Shown: in pieces, positions 44,280 to 52,978 of the stretch
Position numbering within the stretch: position 1 is the first letter of the stretch
Layout: each line of letters begins with the position of its first letter
Assembly: GCA_910586625.1 (NCBI GenBank)
Contig: CAJUIZ010000003.1
Location: forward strand, 62,001-126,000
Source of the DNA: an uncultured Christensenellaceae bacterium
GTDB lineage: Bacteria; Bacillota; Clostridia; Christensenellales; CAG-314
DNA: 64,000 nucleotides
Direction of reading: 5' to 3'
Position numbers and translations under genes: made by a program
Notes under the pieces: model-generated
The model's database searches: none
What the model was told of the DNA's origin: nothing
What the model saw: the letters and a program-made list of their open reading frames with translations, nothing else

Positions 44280-45473
44280 ATGAATATAAAACTGTCCACG
44301 TTTAAGTCCAGATTGAAGCATTCGGCGGAATTCGAAGCGGAAACGGCGGGATTTTTGCAAAATATCGAGCGAGAACTGGGTTACCCCATAGCTTACGCCG
44401 AATTGGACGACTACGACTGCGACTTGAAGCTGATTTTCGTTCAAACGGGCGGTTCGGAAGGGCTGTTTTTGGACAGCTTCGGCAAACTGCAAGCGCCGTA
44501 CTATCTGCTGACGAACGGCGGCAACAACAGCCTTGCGGCATCGTTAGAAATACTGACGTATCTTAATTCTTGCGGTAAAACTGGCGAAATTCTGCACGGA
44601 AGCGCAAGTTACGTTGCCGAAAGGATACGTTCGCTTGCAGCGGTTAACTCCGCGAAGAAAAGATTGGCAAACGCGCGGTTGGGCGTTATAGGCGCGCCGT
44701 CCGACTGGCTGATAGCTTCCGTACCCGATTACGCCGAAGTAAAGCGGCGGCTTGGCGTAACGCTTGTGGACGTACCCATTGCCGAAGCGGAAACGGCGGT
44801 AAAAAACGGTGAAACAACAACAGCCGAACACGCCGAGTATACCGACTTCGACAAGCAAGAAATTGCAAAAGCCTTGAAGATATACGACGCGTTGGACGGG
44901 ATAAAAGATAAATACGCGCTTGACGGACTGACGATACGATGCTTCGATTTGTTATCGTCGTTAAAGTCCACCGGTTGCCTTGCTTTAGCGGAACTGAACG
45001 CAAGGGGAATAATAGGAACGTGCGAAGGGGACGTTGCGACTATGCTGAGTATGCTTATTGCAAACTCCGTTACGGTGCAATCGTCATTTCAAGCCAATCC
45101 GTCGAGAATAGATACGGAAAGCAACCGCGTAACCTTTGCGCACTGCACCGCTCCGTTGGATATGCTTGACGGGTACCGTTTGGATACGCACTTCGAAAGC
45201 GGCATAGGCGTAGCCGTAAAAGGCGAGCTGCGCACAGGCAGAGTTACGGTGTTCCGTCTGTCCGCAGACCTTAAACGTTACTTCGTATCCGCAGGTACGT
45301 TAGAACGAAACCTTGACGAAGCCAACCTTTGCCGTACGCAGGCGGTTATACGGCTCGACAAGCCCGTGACGGAGCTGTTGAAAACGCCCTGCGGCAACCA
45401 CCACGTCATTCTTTACGGAGATTACGCCGAAGCTATAACGCAGCTTATGGACGAATTGAATATACGTAACTGA
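44280..45473 (+). CDS. L-fucose/arabinose isomerase-like protein
   Basis: A 397-residue protein with the two-domain form of the L-fucose/L-arabinose isomerase superfamily. The middle shows GGSEGLFLDSFG and a helix-rich Rossmann-like domain. The C-terminal half contains RGIIGTCEGDVATMLSMLI and VTFAHCTAPLDML, the conserved core of the FucI C-terminal domain. It is about 200 residues shorter than true FucI, so the substrate and reaction are open. It follows the glycosyltransferase gene by 16 bases, with GGGAGA ahead of the ATG. Confidence 0.7.
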   Translation: MNIKLSTFKSRLKHSAEFEAETAGFLQNIERELGYPIAYAELDDYDCDLKLIFVQTGGSEGLFLDSFGKLQAPYYLLTNGGNNSLAASLEILTYLNSCGKTGEILHGSASYVAERIRSLAAVNSAKKRLANARLGVIGAPSDWLIASVPDYAEVKRRLGVTLVDVPIAEAETAVKNGETTTAEHAEYTDFDKQEIAKALKIYDALDGIKDKYALDGLTIRCFDLLSSLKSTGCLALAELNARGIIGTCEGDVATMLSMLIANSVTVQSSFQANPSRIDTESNRVTFAHCTAPLDMLDGYRLDTHFESGIGVAVKGELRTGRVTVFRLSADLKRYFVSAGTLERNLDEANLCRTQAVIRLDKPVTELLKTPCGNHHVILYGDYAEAITQLMDELNIRN

Positions 45474-45522
45474 CCGACAACAAAGAAAGCTTCGCCGATA
45501 GCTACCGAATGTATTGGATATT

Positions 45523-45627
45523 ATGGCAAAACGCAGACTGTTAACCGATGAAATATTGCAGGAATGTTTGTACGACAGCAATTACAAAACCCGCCTTTTT
45601 GCAGAAAAACACTTAAAAACAAAGTAA
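45523..45627 (+). CDS. Possible 34-residue small protein
   Basis: An ATG frame encodes a basic peptide (MAKRRLLTDEILQECLYDSN, then 14 more residues ending HLKTK). There is no clear ribosome site. It lies between the isomerase-like gene and a bidirectional terminator. It could be a real small gene or the tail of a lost one. Confidence 0.3.
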   Translation: MAKRRLLTDEILQECLYDSNYKTRLFAEKHLKTK

Positions 45628-45634
45628 AAAGAAA

Positions 45635-45666
45635 AAGTACGGAATGGATAATTCCGTACTTTATTT
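45635..45666. terminator. Bidirectional terminator between the isomerase-like gene and lysS
   Basis: AAGTACGGAAT and ATTCCGTACTT form a perfect 11-base stem, with T-rich sequence on both outer sides, serving convergent genes. Confidence 0.85.
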
Positions 45667-45672
45667 ATTCTG

Positions 45673-47190
45673 TTATTTGGATAACGGCTTCATTGTGGGG
45701 AAAAGCAGCACGTCGCGAATGGATTGACAATCGGTGTACAGCATTACCATACGGTCGATACCTATGCCCAAGCCGCCCGTGGGGGGCATTCCGTATTCCA
45801 AAGCCGTTACGAAGTCGTCGTCCAACATCTGCGCTTCGTCGTCGCCCTGCGCCTTGGCGCGCGCCTGCGCCATAAAGCGTTCGTATTGGTCAATGGGGTC
45901 GTTAAGCTCCGAAAAAGCGTTGCCCATTTCGCTGGCGTTGATGAAGAACTCGAAACGTTCCGTAAGTCGGTTATCCGTAGGCTTCTTCTTGGCTAACGGA
46001 CTTACTTCTACGGGGTAGTCGTAAATAAACGTAGGTTGGATAAGCTCCTTTTCCACAAGCTCGTCAAAGCACTCGTACAAGGCGTGTCCCCAAGTGCGTT
46101 TGCCCGCGGCAAGCTCTATACCCTTGCGTTCCGCCGCCGCAACCGCTTGCTCGTCCGTCATATTCGTAAAATCGACTCCTACGTACTTGTTGACGGCTTG
46201 AATCATCGTAAGTTTTTCCCACTTATCAAGGTCGATGGTCACGTCGCCGTAGGGAAGTTTACGCATGCCTAATACGGTATCCGCGCAGTACTTGAACATA
46301 CCTTCCACTATTTCCATCATTCCGTTAAAGTCGGTATACGCTTCGTACAGCTCGATTGTGGTAAACTCGGGGTTATGCTTCAAGTCCATACCTTCGTTGC
46401 GGAATTGACGTCCGATTTCGTAAACCTTTTCAAAGCCGCCCACTATTAACCGCTTTAAGTGAAGCTCCGTTGCGATACGCATATACATATCTATATCCAA
46501 CGTGTTGTGGTGAGTGATGAACGGACGGGCGTTGGCTCCGCCGGCTATCGTGTTCAAAATGGGTGTTTCCACTTCCAAATATCCGCGGTTATCCAAATAT
46601 TCGCGGATAGATTTCATTAGCTTGGAACGTATAATAAACGTGCGTTTTACTTCGGGGTTGGCAATAAGGTCTACGTAACGCTGACGGTAACGCGTTTCGA
46701 TATCTTTAAGCCCGTGAAACTTCTCCGGCAGGGGCAACAGCGACTTGGAAAGCAGCTTGATTTCGCGCAGCTTTACGGAAATCTCGCCCATATGCGTGCG
46801 GAACACTTCGCCGGTGCCGCCGATAATGTCGCCTATATCCCACGTCTTAAATTCCGAATACGCTTCTTCCCCCACTTCGTCGCGTTTAACGTATAGCTGG
46901 ACAGTGCCTTCGCCGTCCAAAATATGACAAAAGCTTGCCTTACCCATTATTCGACGCGACGTCATACGTCCCGCAACCGATACGATTTGCGGCTCGTACT
47001 GTTCGTCTTCGGCATGGTCGACGTAGCCGTCTATAATCTGCGCCGAAGAATGCGTTTTGTCAAACTTGGTAACTTCGAAAGGATTCTTACCTTCTTCGAT
47101 AAGCTTGGACAGCTTATCGCGGCGGATACGCAGTATTTCGTTTAAGTCCTGTTCGACGACTTCCGTCGTCGGGGCTTGTTTATCGTTCAT
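45673..47190 (-). CDS. lysS: Lysine--tRNA ligase, class II
   Basis: A 505-residue enzyme charging tRNA-Lys. The N-terminal OB-fold anticodon domain covers about residues 60-165 (VSVAGRMTSRRIMGKASFCHIL). Class II motifs are in PILNTIAGGANARPF, QFRNEGMDLKHNPEFT and GIGIDRMVML. It lies 31 bases downstream of greA on the same strand; the pairing of greA and lysS is common in Firmicutes. Confidence 0.95.
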   Translation of the reverse strand: MNDKQAPTTEVVEQDLNEILRIRRDKLSKLIEEGKNPFEVTKFDKTHSSAQIIDGYVDHAEDEQYEPQIVSVAGRMTSRRIMGKASFCHILDGEGTVQLYVKRDEVGEEAYSEFKTWDIGDIIGGTGEVFRTHMGEISVKLREIKLLSKSLLPLPEKFHGLKDIETRYRQRYVDLIANPEVKRTFIIRSKLMKSIREYLDNRGYLEVETPILNTIAGGANARPFITHHNTLDIDMYMRIATELHLKRLIVGGFEKVYEIGRQFRNEGMDLKHNPEFTTIELYEAYTDFNGMMEIVEGMFKYCADTVLGMRKLPYGDVTIDLDKWEKLTMIQAVNKYVGVDFTNMTDEQAVAAAERKGIELAAGKRTWGHALYECFDELVEKELIQPTFIYDYPVEVSPLAKKKPTDNRLTERFEFFINASEMGNAFSELNDPIDQYERFMAQARAKAQGDDEAQMLDDDFVTALEYGMPPTGGLGIGIDRMVMLYTDCQSIRDVLLFPTMKPLSK

Positions 47191-47221
47191 AATTTCACCT
47201 ACAAATGCGTTTCAAGCAGTA

Positions 47222-47671
47222 CTACTTTACAACTCTCAATACTTTAAGCTTCTTTACTCTGCCGTTGGGCAGCAAAACGTCCACCGTTTCGCCCTGTTTG
47301 GCCTTTATAAGCGCGAAACCAACGGGGGATTCGTCGCTTATACGTCCGTGAGCGAGATCCGCTTCCGCAGTACCTACAATGGTATACGTTTTGCAAAGCT
47401 GTTCCTTGCCGTCGATAATCTCGGCGCAGGTAACGGTTGTTTCGTGTATAATTTTAGCCATCCTAAGCTGCGCTTCGATTTCCGCAATTTCGCCTTCCAT
47501 TTCCGCCTGAGCCTTACGGGCGGCATCGTATTCGGCGTTTTCGGACAAGTCGCCGAAGCCGCGAGCGGTCTTGATTTCTTCGGCGATTTCGGCGCGGCGT
47601 ACCGATTTGAGATAGTCTAAGCGTTCTTCCAATTCTCTGCGACCGGCTTCGGTCAATTGAACTTCGGGCAT
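47222..47671 (-). CDS. greA: Transcription elongation factor GreA
   Basis: A 149-residue protein that rescues backtracked RNA polymerase. The N-terminal coiled coil carries the acidic tip motif GDLSENAEYDAAR; the C-terminal FKBP-like domain ends ISDESPVGFALIKAKQGETV. The ATG has GGAG upstream. It is cotranscribed with lysS. Confidence 0.95.
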   Translation of the reverse strand: MPEVQLTEAGRRELEERLDYLKSVRRAEIAEEIKTARGFGDLSENAEYDAARKAQAEMEGEIAEIEAQLRMAKIIHETTVTCAEIIDGKEQLCKTYTIVGTAEADLAHGRISDESPVGFALIKAKQGETVDVLLPNGRVKKLKVLRVVK

Positions 47672-47705
47672 ATTATTCTCCTTATTATAGCAAATACGAC
47701 AGAAA

Positions 47706-47738
47706 ACAACTTAAAAGCACTGTCGCTTTTAAGTTGTT
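47706..47738 (-). terminator. Hairpin terminator after the nucleosidase gene
   Basis: AACTTAAAAGC and GCTTTTAAGTT form an 11-base stem with the minus-strand run TTTT after it. Confidence 0.6.
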
Positions 47739-47840
47739 CCTTCATATTGCAATGTTATAAAGCTATTTTACTACTTAGACGTATTTCTGTCAAGTAATTA
47801 ACAAAATGTAAAAAAAGTCAACCTTCGCAAAGCAGCTTAC

Positions 47841-48518
47841 CTAATCCAATCCGTCGGCAATGCGAGCAGCCAATGCAAAAAAGTTGTTTGCCGCCTTTAT
47901 GCAGTTTTGCTCGTACTCGTTTGCTCCGCCGATTAGGCTGTCGGAAACGCACTTGACCATAAGACACGGAACGCCGTTGAACTTGCAGGTAAACAGTACG
48001 CCTGCCGACTCCATATCGCATATTTCCGCACCGAAATTTTGATTGAGAGCGGATTTCTGCTTGGGGTCAGCCACGAACTTATCGGCAGAAGCGCAACGCG
48101 CCAACGGTAAATCGACAATTTGAAGCGCCCGTTCTATAAGGTTAGTATCACATTCGACGGCGATGCCGTCAAAACATTCGTACTTACCTACCGGTACGTG
48201 ATCTATCTCGCTTGTGTCCATACCGTAATGAACAACGTCCTTAACCAAAACGGAAGAAAAAAGCGAAGTACGTTCGGTAAGCGCGCCCACCACGCCGAAG
48301 TTGAATATTACGTCCGCCTTGTATTCGGTTATAAGCAACTGACACGCCGCGGACGCGGCTATTTCGCCCACAGACGGCGGACAGCACAGCACAGCGTCGT
48401 GCCTGCCGAGCTTGAAAGTATAAAATGCAAACGACCCCTTGAAGGTTTTTTCTGCCGCGCAGGACGATATAAAGCTCGAAGCTTCGGTATCCACTGCGGT
48501 AAAAATTCCTATCGTCAT
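47841..48518 (-). CDS. MTA/SAH nucleosidase-like phosphorylase superfamily protein
   Basis: A 225-residue PNP/UDP-superfamily enzyme. The purine/ribose site is marked by FNFGVVGAL and CDMESAGV (the Met-Glu pair that contacts the ribose), with the catalytic acid in KCVSDS. This pattern fits 5'-methylthioadenosine / S-adenosylhomocysteine nucleosidases, which recycle methyl-cycle by-products. It is monocistronic. AGAAGAA precedes the ATG. Confidence 0.85.
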   Translation of the reverse strand: MTIGIFTAVDTEASSFISSCAAEKTFKGSFAFYTFKLGRHDAVLCCPPSVGEIAASAACQLLITEYKADVIFNFGVVGALTERTSLFSSVLVKDVVHYGMDTSEIDHVPVGKYECFDGIAVECDTNLIERALQIVDLPLARCASADKFVADPKQKSALNQNFGAEICDMESAGVLFTCKFNGVPCLMVKCVSDSLIGGANEYEQNCIKAANNFFALAARIADGLD

Positions 48519-48714
48519 AATTCTTCTCCTGCGTAACTAATTGCAACCGAACACTGCATAACGCGCGCAAAAGCAACCGCGCGTTTAACCGATTACTATT
48601 GTAGCATACTAATTGAGAATAGTAAACCTTAGACTTAAGTATTTTTTTGCTTAACAATACCCAAAACACTTTGCATATCGCAAAAAATTTGCTACAATAT
48701 TAAAAGGAGTTACA

Positions 48715-48990
48715 ATGAAAATCTGGGCGAAAACGGTTGTTGAAGAAAAAATCACGCGAGACCTGCTGTACGAATACGAAGCGATTACCGATTCGGACGA
48801 GTTTGTTGCGGTATTGCAGGAAATATGCGGACAAATGGACATTCCGACGCCCGTTGCCACATACGTTAACTTTAACCACTTTGTAATGTTCAACAACACG
48901 CGCTTTAAGCCGAGAGACTTTGTGGAAAGCGTAGACTTCGACGTATTAGACATAGAAGCCGTGCCCGAAAAGGATAAAAAACGGAAATAG
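48715..48990 (+). CDS. Small conserved-looking protein, function unknown
   Basis: 91 residues with a mixed alpha/beta prediction: MKIWAKTVVEEKITRDLLYE, an acidic helix (DSDEFVAVLQEICGQMDI), and a C-terminal strand FKPRDFVESVDFDVLDIEAV with a Lys-rich tail. A strong AAAAGGAG site and a promoter-like TTGCAT...TACAAT lie before it. There is no operon partner. I do not recognise a characterised family. Confidence 0.65.
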   Translation: MKIWAKTVVEEKITRDLLYEYEAITDSDEFVAVLQEICGQMDIPTPVATYVNFNHFVMFNNTRFKPRDFVESVDFDVLDIEAVPEKDKKRK

Positions 48991-49146
48991 GCTCGAAAAG
49001 TCAACGCGATCGGCAATTCGAGATAAAGTGCAAACAATATTTTCGCTCGCGTACCGAGCGCAACCTTGAAATTTGACTTCTACTCATAAAAGCTACGCAA
49101 AGCGCAGCAACTGCGTACAACTGCGTCGAACGTTTACTGCAAATAT

Positions 49147-49220
49147 GCGGGTATAGTTTAGTGGTAAAACGACTGCTTCCCAAGCAGTAGTTACGGGTCC
49201 GATTCCCGTTACCCGCTCCA
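49147..49220 (+). tRNA. tRNA-Gly (CCC)
   Basis: Acceptor arms GCGGGTA and TACCCGC pair, the anticodon arm ACTGC/GCAGT encloses TTCCCAA giving anticodon CCC, the T-arm is ACGGG-TCCGATT-CCCGT, and CCA is encoded. It reads GGG codons. A terminator follows immediately. Confidence 0.93.
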
Positions 49221-49223
49221 TTG

Positions 49224-49252
49224 CCTTGACAAATTATTGTCAAGGTATTTTT
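49224..49252 (+). terminator. Terminator of tRNA-Gly
   Basis: CCTTGACAA and TTGTCAAGG form a nine-base stem, then TATTTTT. Confidence 0.85.
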
Positions 49253-49813
49253 ACATAAAAAGGAACTAACAATAACCCGTCGGGTTCGCTCGGCAGAGCA
49301 ATCCAAATGATTGCGAACACCGCGGCGCTGTAGCGCCTCCCCACGACTAAGCAGCCCACTTCAACTTAGCGTTGTCCTTGTTGCTGCGGTTTATTACGAT
49401 TCGAAGTATTCGCATTGCCGGCGCCGCAAACAATGCCGTATTTTTTCCAAAGATAAAATACGGCATTTTATTTATATAAAATTACCGTCCGCAAAACAGC
49501 AGACGGCTAATTGTTATACATTTGCGAACTTACAATTTCATTCCCTTTTGCATATAGATTTTAAGCTTGAACGGTACAAAACTGCGCCGCGGGCGGATTT
49601 TTGCGTAAGTTATCCTGTCAATATAACGCGTGCCGCGACGAGATTCGTGTTCCTTTTTCTTATCTTTTACCGATTTTCGAGTTAGACACTGCAAAAAGAA
49701 TTATTGCCGCTCATTGAACGAAAAACAGCATACTCAAACATGAAAAGACAGTCCCGAAAATCAATGTATTTGCAGAAATAAAAAGCAAAAAATCATACCG
49801 CGTCCGCTTTTTA
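49253..49813. repeat. Gene-free gap with an inverted R1 copy near tRNA-Gly
   Basis: These 561 bases hold no supported gene. An R1-like unit lies on the minus strand at 49288-49324 (GGTGTTC, core GCAATC-ATTTG-GATTGC, then TCTGCCGAGC). A hairpin of ATTTTATC...GATAAAAT type is visible around 49440-49470 (GCCGTATTTT...AAAATACGGC). The rest shows no clear signal. Confidence 0.5.
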
Positions 49814-50305
49814 TTATCTGTTATCGATTTTTTCGGGATACATATCGTGGCGCGCAAGCCTATCCCATGCCACCTGTTCCCACTTGGTCCCCTTTTTTCC
49901 GTAGTTACAATACGGGTCTATGGAAATTCCGCCGCGTGGAAGAAATTTGCCCCATACTTCGATATATGCGGGGTCCATCAAATCAACAAGGTCGTTCATA
50001 ATTATATTTACGCAGTCTTCGTGAAAATCGCCGCGGTTTCTGAACCCGAAAAGATAAAGCTTCAAGGACTTGCTTTCAACCATCTTTTCGCGCGGAACGT
50101 ACGAAATGTAAACCGTGGCAAAATCGGGCTGCCCCGTAATGGGGCAAAGACTTGTGAATTCGGGACAGTTGAACTTTACAAAATAGTCCCTTCCAGGATG
50201 TTTGTTTGCAAAAGTTTCCAAAACCGACGGGTCGTAAGTCTGCGGATATTTCGTGTTATTATTTCCGAGCAGGGTAATACCTTCGTTCTGCTTTTCTCTC
50301 GGCAT
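49814..50305 (-). CDS. queF: NADPH-dependent 7-cyano-7-deazaguanine reductase
   Basis: A 163-residue T-fold enzyme reducing preQ0 to preQ1, the last soluble step of the pathway before insertion into tRNA. The substrate-binding Cys is in EFTSLCPITGQPDFA and the acid is in RNRGDFHEDCVN. The short unimodular form is typical of Firmicutes. It begins one base after the queC stop, with its ribosome site (AAGGAG) inside queC, so the two are coupled. Confidence 0.95.
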   Translation of the reverse strand: MPREKQNEGITLLGNNNTKYPQTYDPSVLETFANKHPGRDYFVKFNCPEFTSLCPITGQPDFATVYISYVPREKMVESKSLKLYLFGFRNRGDFHEDCVNIIMNDLVDLMDPAYIEVWGKFLPRGGISIDPYCNYGKKGTKWEQVAWDRLARHDMYPEKIDNR

Positions 50306-50306
50306 A

Positions 50307-50993
50307 TTATTCTCCTTTTATTGAGGGGTCTTGTATTCCGTTAGCTTCGAATGCCGCGGCGCGGTCGCGGCAGGTAGCGCATACGCCGCAAGGTTTTACT
50401 CCGCCAGAATAGCAGCTCCATGTATATTTGTACGGCACACCGAGCTCAAGCCCCTTTTTTACAACCTGCGATTTGTTTGAATTTACAAAAGGCGCGAGAA
50501 TTCTAAGCTGTTCGCCGCTGCCCGTATAAATAGCTTCACCCATCGCAAAATTAAACTTTTCACTGCAATCGGGATAGGCGTTGCCCGTAGCATCGTCGCC
50601 GTGCGCGCCGTAATAAATAATCTCGCACCCGTGCGACAGCGCCACGCTTGCCGCCGCCGAAAGAAACAGCCCGTTGCGGAAAGGTACGTAGGTTGAAACG
50701 GGTTTGCCGTCCGTTACGGATAACTGTTCGGCATAACTTTGCAAGGGTATATCATTGTGCGACTTCGCCAAGAGCGAACAGTCCGAGCCTTCGAATATAA
50801 CCGAAAGGTCAATCCGCTTCAAAACAACACCGTAATAGTCGGCAACTTTTTGCGCGGCGTCGAGTTCTTTACTGTGAGTTTGACCGTAGTAAACGGAAAG
50901 GGCAAAAACTTCCGCCGCGCCGTATTTTTGAACCGCCAGTCCGAGACAGGTAGCGCTGTCTACACCGCCGCTTAATAAAACGAGTGCTTTCAT
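50307..50993 (-). CDS. queC: 7-cyano-7-deazaguanine synthase
   Basis: A 228-residue ATP-dependent enzyme turning 7-carboxy-7-deazaguanine into preQ0. The PP-loop is LLSGGVDSATCLG, and the C-terminal zinc site is in CYSGGVKPCGVCATC. The ATG at 50993 overlaps the folE stop by four bases, the reason for choosing it over the long upstream frame. Confidence 0.95.
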   Translation of the reverse strand: MKALVLLSGGVDSATCLGLAVQKYGAAEVFALSVYYGQTHSKELDAAQKVADYYGVVLKRIDLSVIFEGSDCSLLAKSHNDIPLQSYAEQLSVTDGKPVSTYVPFRNGLFLSAAASVALSHGCEIIYYGAHGDDATGNAYPDCSEKFNFAMGEAIYTGSGEQLRILAPFVNSNKSQVVKKGLELGVPYKYTWSCYSGGVKPCGVCATCRDRAAAFEANGIQDPSIKGE

Positions 50994-51562
50994 ACCCTGT
51001 CCCCCAAAAGATTTTGCAGAGAAACGTTGTCTTTGAATGCGCCGAAGTAAGTTTTGGTAACCGTTTTTGACGACGTGTTTTTTATTCCGCGCGAAGTCAT
51101 ACAGCTGTGGCAGCCTTCTATCCTTACGCCTACGTCGGGCGATAAAGCCGCAAGCGAAATTATTTCGGCAATGTCCCGTCCCAAACGCTCCTGCAATTGA
51201 AGCCGCTTTGCCGCCATATCGCAGATGCGCGCGATTTTGCTCAATCCAAGAACTTTTCCGCGCGGAACGTAAGCCACATCTACCTTCATATCGTACATAA
51301 GCGCCATATGATGCTCGCAATAGCTGAACACGCTTACGTCCTTTATGACCACTGCTCCGCCGGAATTCGGGTCGGACGGAACTTCGAACGTTTTTCCGAA
51401 CATTTCCGCAATCTCGCGGTTGGTGTATTTTATTCCTTCAAACGCCTCTTCGTACATTCGCGCAACTCGGGCGGGCGTTTCGCGCAGACCTTCCCTGTCG
51501 GGGTCTTCGCCTATGGCGACCAATAATCCGCGGATATGTTTTTCTATTTCTTTAATATCCAT
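50990..51562 (-). CDS. folE: GTP cyclohydrolase I
   Basis: A 190-residue enzyme converting GTP to dihydroneopterin triphosphate, the first step of both folate and queuosine synthesis. Zinc ligands are Cys in SYCEHHM with its His, and Cys in EGCHSCM. The position inside the que operon indicates it supplies QueD. It overlaps queC by four bases and starts eight bases after queE. Confidence 0.95.
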   Translation of the reverse strand: MDIKEIEKHIRGLLVAIGEDPDREGLRETPARVARMYEEAFEGIKYTNREIAEMFGKTFEVPSDPNSGGAVVIKDVSVFSYCEHHMALMYDMKVDVAYVPRGKVLGLSKIARICDMAAKRLQLQERLGRDIAEIISLAALSPDVGVRIEGCHSCMTSRGIKNTSSKTVTKTYFGAFKDNVSLQNLLGDRV

Positions 51563-51569
51563 ACTTCTC

Positions 51570-52232
51570 CTATACCCCGCGCTTATCGGGTTTCCAGATG
51601 ATTTTATGCAACTGTAATTGCAGGCGTACGCCGTTAAGCTTACGCTCTTTCATAAACTCCGCTATTTCTTCGGGATTGATTTTTCCAAACACCGGGCTAA
51701 AATAAACGCGGCACCTGTCTGTGAGTCCGTACACCTTTATAATCTCTTCCGCACGCGCCAAATCGCGCATATCTCCAACCACGAACTTGACCGCATCTCG
51801 CAACGTAAGGTAAGAAAAGTTTTCGGTCAGCATATACTTTTCCATTCCGCTTGACGGAAGTTTATAATCGGCGGTAACGGCGGGACGGGGCGAAATGGAA
51901 AGGATATCTTTCAACGGCACGCTTCCATTGGTCTCTATTTCGACTTCTGCGCCCGACGCGCCCAGTAATTCTATTAGACACGCTATATCCGCCTGCAAAA
52001 GCGGTTCGCCGCCTGTTAAGGTAACGTTTTTTACTCCCGTAGATTTCACGTATTCAACAAGATCTTCCACAGAAGCAAGCTCATATTTTACATCGTCGGT
52101 ATTCGCCCAACGCGTATCGCAGTAGCCGCAATTTAGATTGCAGCCGCAAAAACGCAGGAACACGGCAAGTTCACCGGCGCGCGGACCTTCGCCGTTTATA
52201 CTTATAAACTTTTCGGCAACTTTACAATACAT
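51570..52232 (-). CDS. queE: 7-carboxy-7-deazaguanine synthase (radical SAM)
   Basis: A 220-residue radical SAM enzyme. The iron-sulfur motif is C-x3-C-x2-C in CGCNLNCGYCDT and the SAM-binding GGE is in TLTGGEPLLQ. It rearranges carboxy-tetrahydropterin to 7-carboxy-7-deazaguanine. I start at the ATG at 52232 (MYCKVAEKFISING), which matches the family N-terminus and lies one base after the queD stop; a GTG at 52241 is the alternative. Confidence 0.95.
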   Translation of the reverse strand: MYCKVAEKFISINGEGPRAGELAVFLRFCGCNLNCGYCDTRWANTDDVKYELASVEDLVEYVKSTGVKNVTLTGGEPLLQADIACLIELLGASGAEVEIETNGSVPLKDILSISPRPAVTADYKLPSSGMEKYMLTENFSYLTLRDAVKFVVGDMRDLARAEEIIKVYGLTDRCRVYFSPVFGKINPEEIAEFMKERKLNGVRLQLQLHKIIWKPDKRGV

Positions 52233-52233
52233 A

Positions 52234-52653
52234 TTATTCACCGTACACTGCGCAGTTTTCGGGCGACTCGTAAACTTTTACGCAGGAAACGGGCAAGCCC
52301 TTGCTGCATAGATCGGCATATATGCGCGCGGCGAAGTTTTCGGCAGTGGGTCTGAAATCCGTTTCAACCAATAAAAACCCTTCTTCTTTAAGCGCGGCAA
52401 TAGTCGTAGGTTTAAGGGTGTGTTTTTCATAAATAAGCTTATGGTCAAAGCCTTCTGCGAGCTCTTTTACTGCACGCTTAAAATCGCCGAAGTCCAAAAG
52501 CATACCGCGCTTTTCGCCGCTTCCCTGCAATTCACCGCCGCTTATCTTCACCTCCACAACCCAGTGGTGACCGTGGATATTTGCGCACTTACCGTTATAT
52601 CCGTAAAGAAAGTGCGCGCTGTCAAAACAAGCCGAAGTTTCTAAATAATACAT
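52234..52653 (-). CDS. queD: 6-carboxy-5,6,7,8-tetrahydropterin synthase
   Basis: A 139-residue T-fold enzyme using dihydroneopterin triphosphate from FolE. Zinc-binding His residues are in FDSAHFL and NIHGHHW, and the catalytic Cys lies in GKCANIHGH. The C-terminus ESPENCAVYGE is usual. GGGAGA lies before the ATG at 52653. It is the first gene of the operon, directly behind a structured leader and terminator. Confidence 0.95.
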   Translation of the reverse strand: MYYLETSACFDSAHFLYGYNGKCANIHGHHWVVEVKISGGELQGSGEKRGMLLDFGDFKRAVKELAEGFDHKLIYEKHTLKPTTIAALKEEGFLLVETDFRPTAENFAARIYADLCSKGLPVSCVKVYESPENCAVYGE

Positions 52654-52667
52654 ATCTCTCCCTTTGC

Positions 52668-52699
52668 AAAAAAAATACAGTCGCGACAAAACGACTGCA
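52668..52699 (-). terminator. Leader terminator ahead of queD
   Basis: On the minus strand CAGTCG (52697-52692), loop, CGCGACTG (52685-52678), then TATTTTTTTT. It sits between the promoter and queD, so transcription into the operon must pass it. Confidence 0.75.
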
Positions 52700-52757
52700 C
52701 CTTAGAAGATTATTTTCCATTCTAATGCCCTGGTTTTGTTTAACGACAGGATGGTGC
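52697..52757 (-). promoter_or_regulatory. Structured leader of the que operon, candidate preQ1-type riboswitch
   Basis: On the minus strand a closing helix GCACC (52757-52753) with GGTGC (52701-52697) encloses a CCTG/CAGG hairpin and a TTAGAA/TTCTAA hairpin, making a possible three-way junction. The GC of the closing helix is shared with the terminator stem that follows, so folding of the junction and the terminator could compete. It does not match the short preQ1-I or the preQ1-II pattern I know. Ligand sensing is an inference from the position. Confidence 0.5.
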
Positions 52758-52784
52758 AAACGAACTGTCCGTTTAATTAGATAT

Positions 52785-52813
52785 ATAATACCACGCCTCA
52801 ATGCTTATGTCAA
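52785..52813 (-). promoter_or_regulatory. Promoter of the que operon
   Basis: Minus-strand TTGACA (52808-52813) and TATTAT (52785-52790), spacer 17 bases. The transcript leader is about 125 bases. Confidence 0.8.
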
Positions 52814-52978
52814 CTTAATCGAAATGCTTACGAGCCGCATATTTTCAAAATGGCAACAAAAAATCCCTCGCTTATATGCCACGGGAAAATTTAGACGGTT
52901 TAGTAGGCTGCTTTTTATTCACCGCTAACTTTGCCTTAAAAAGAATTGTCAATGTATTTTTTTACGACAAAGCCGTTC

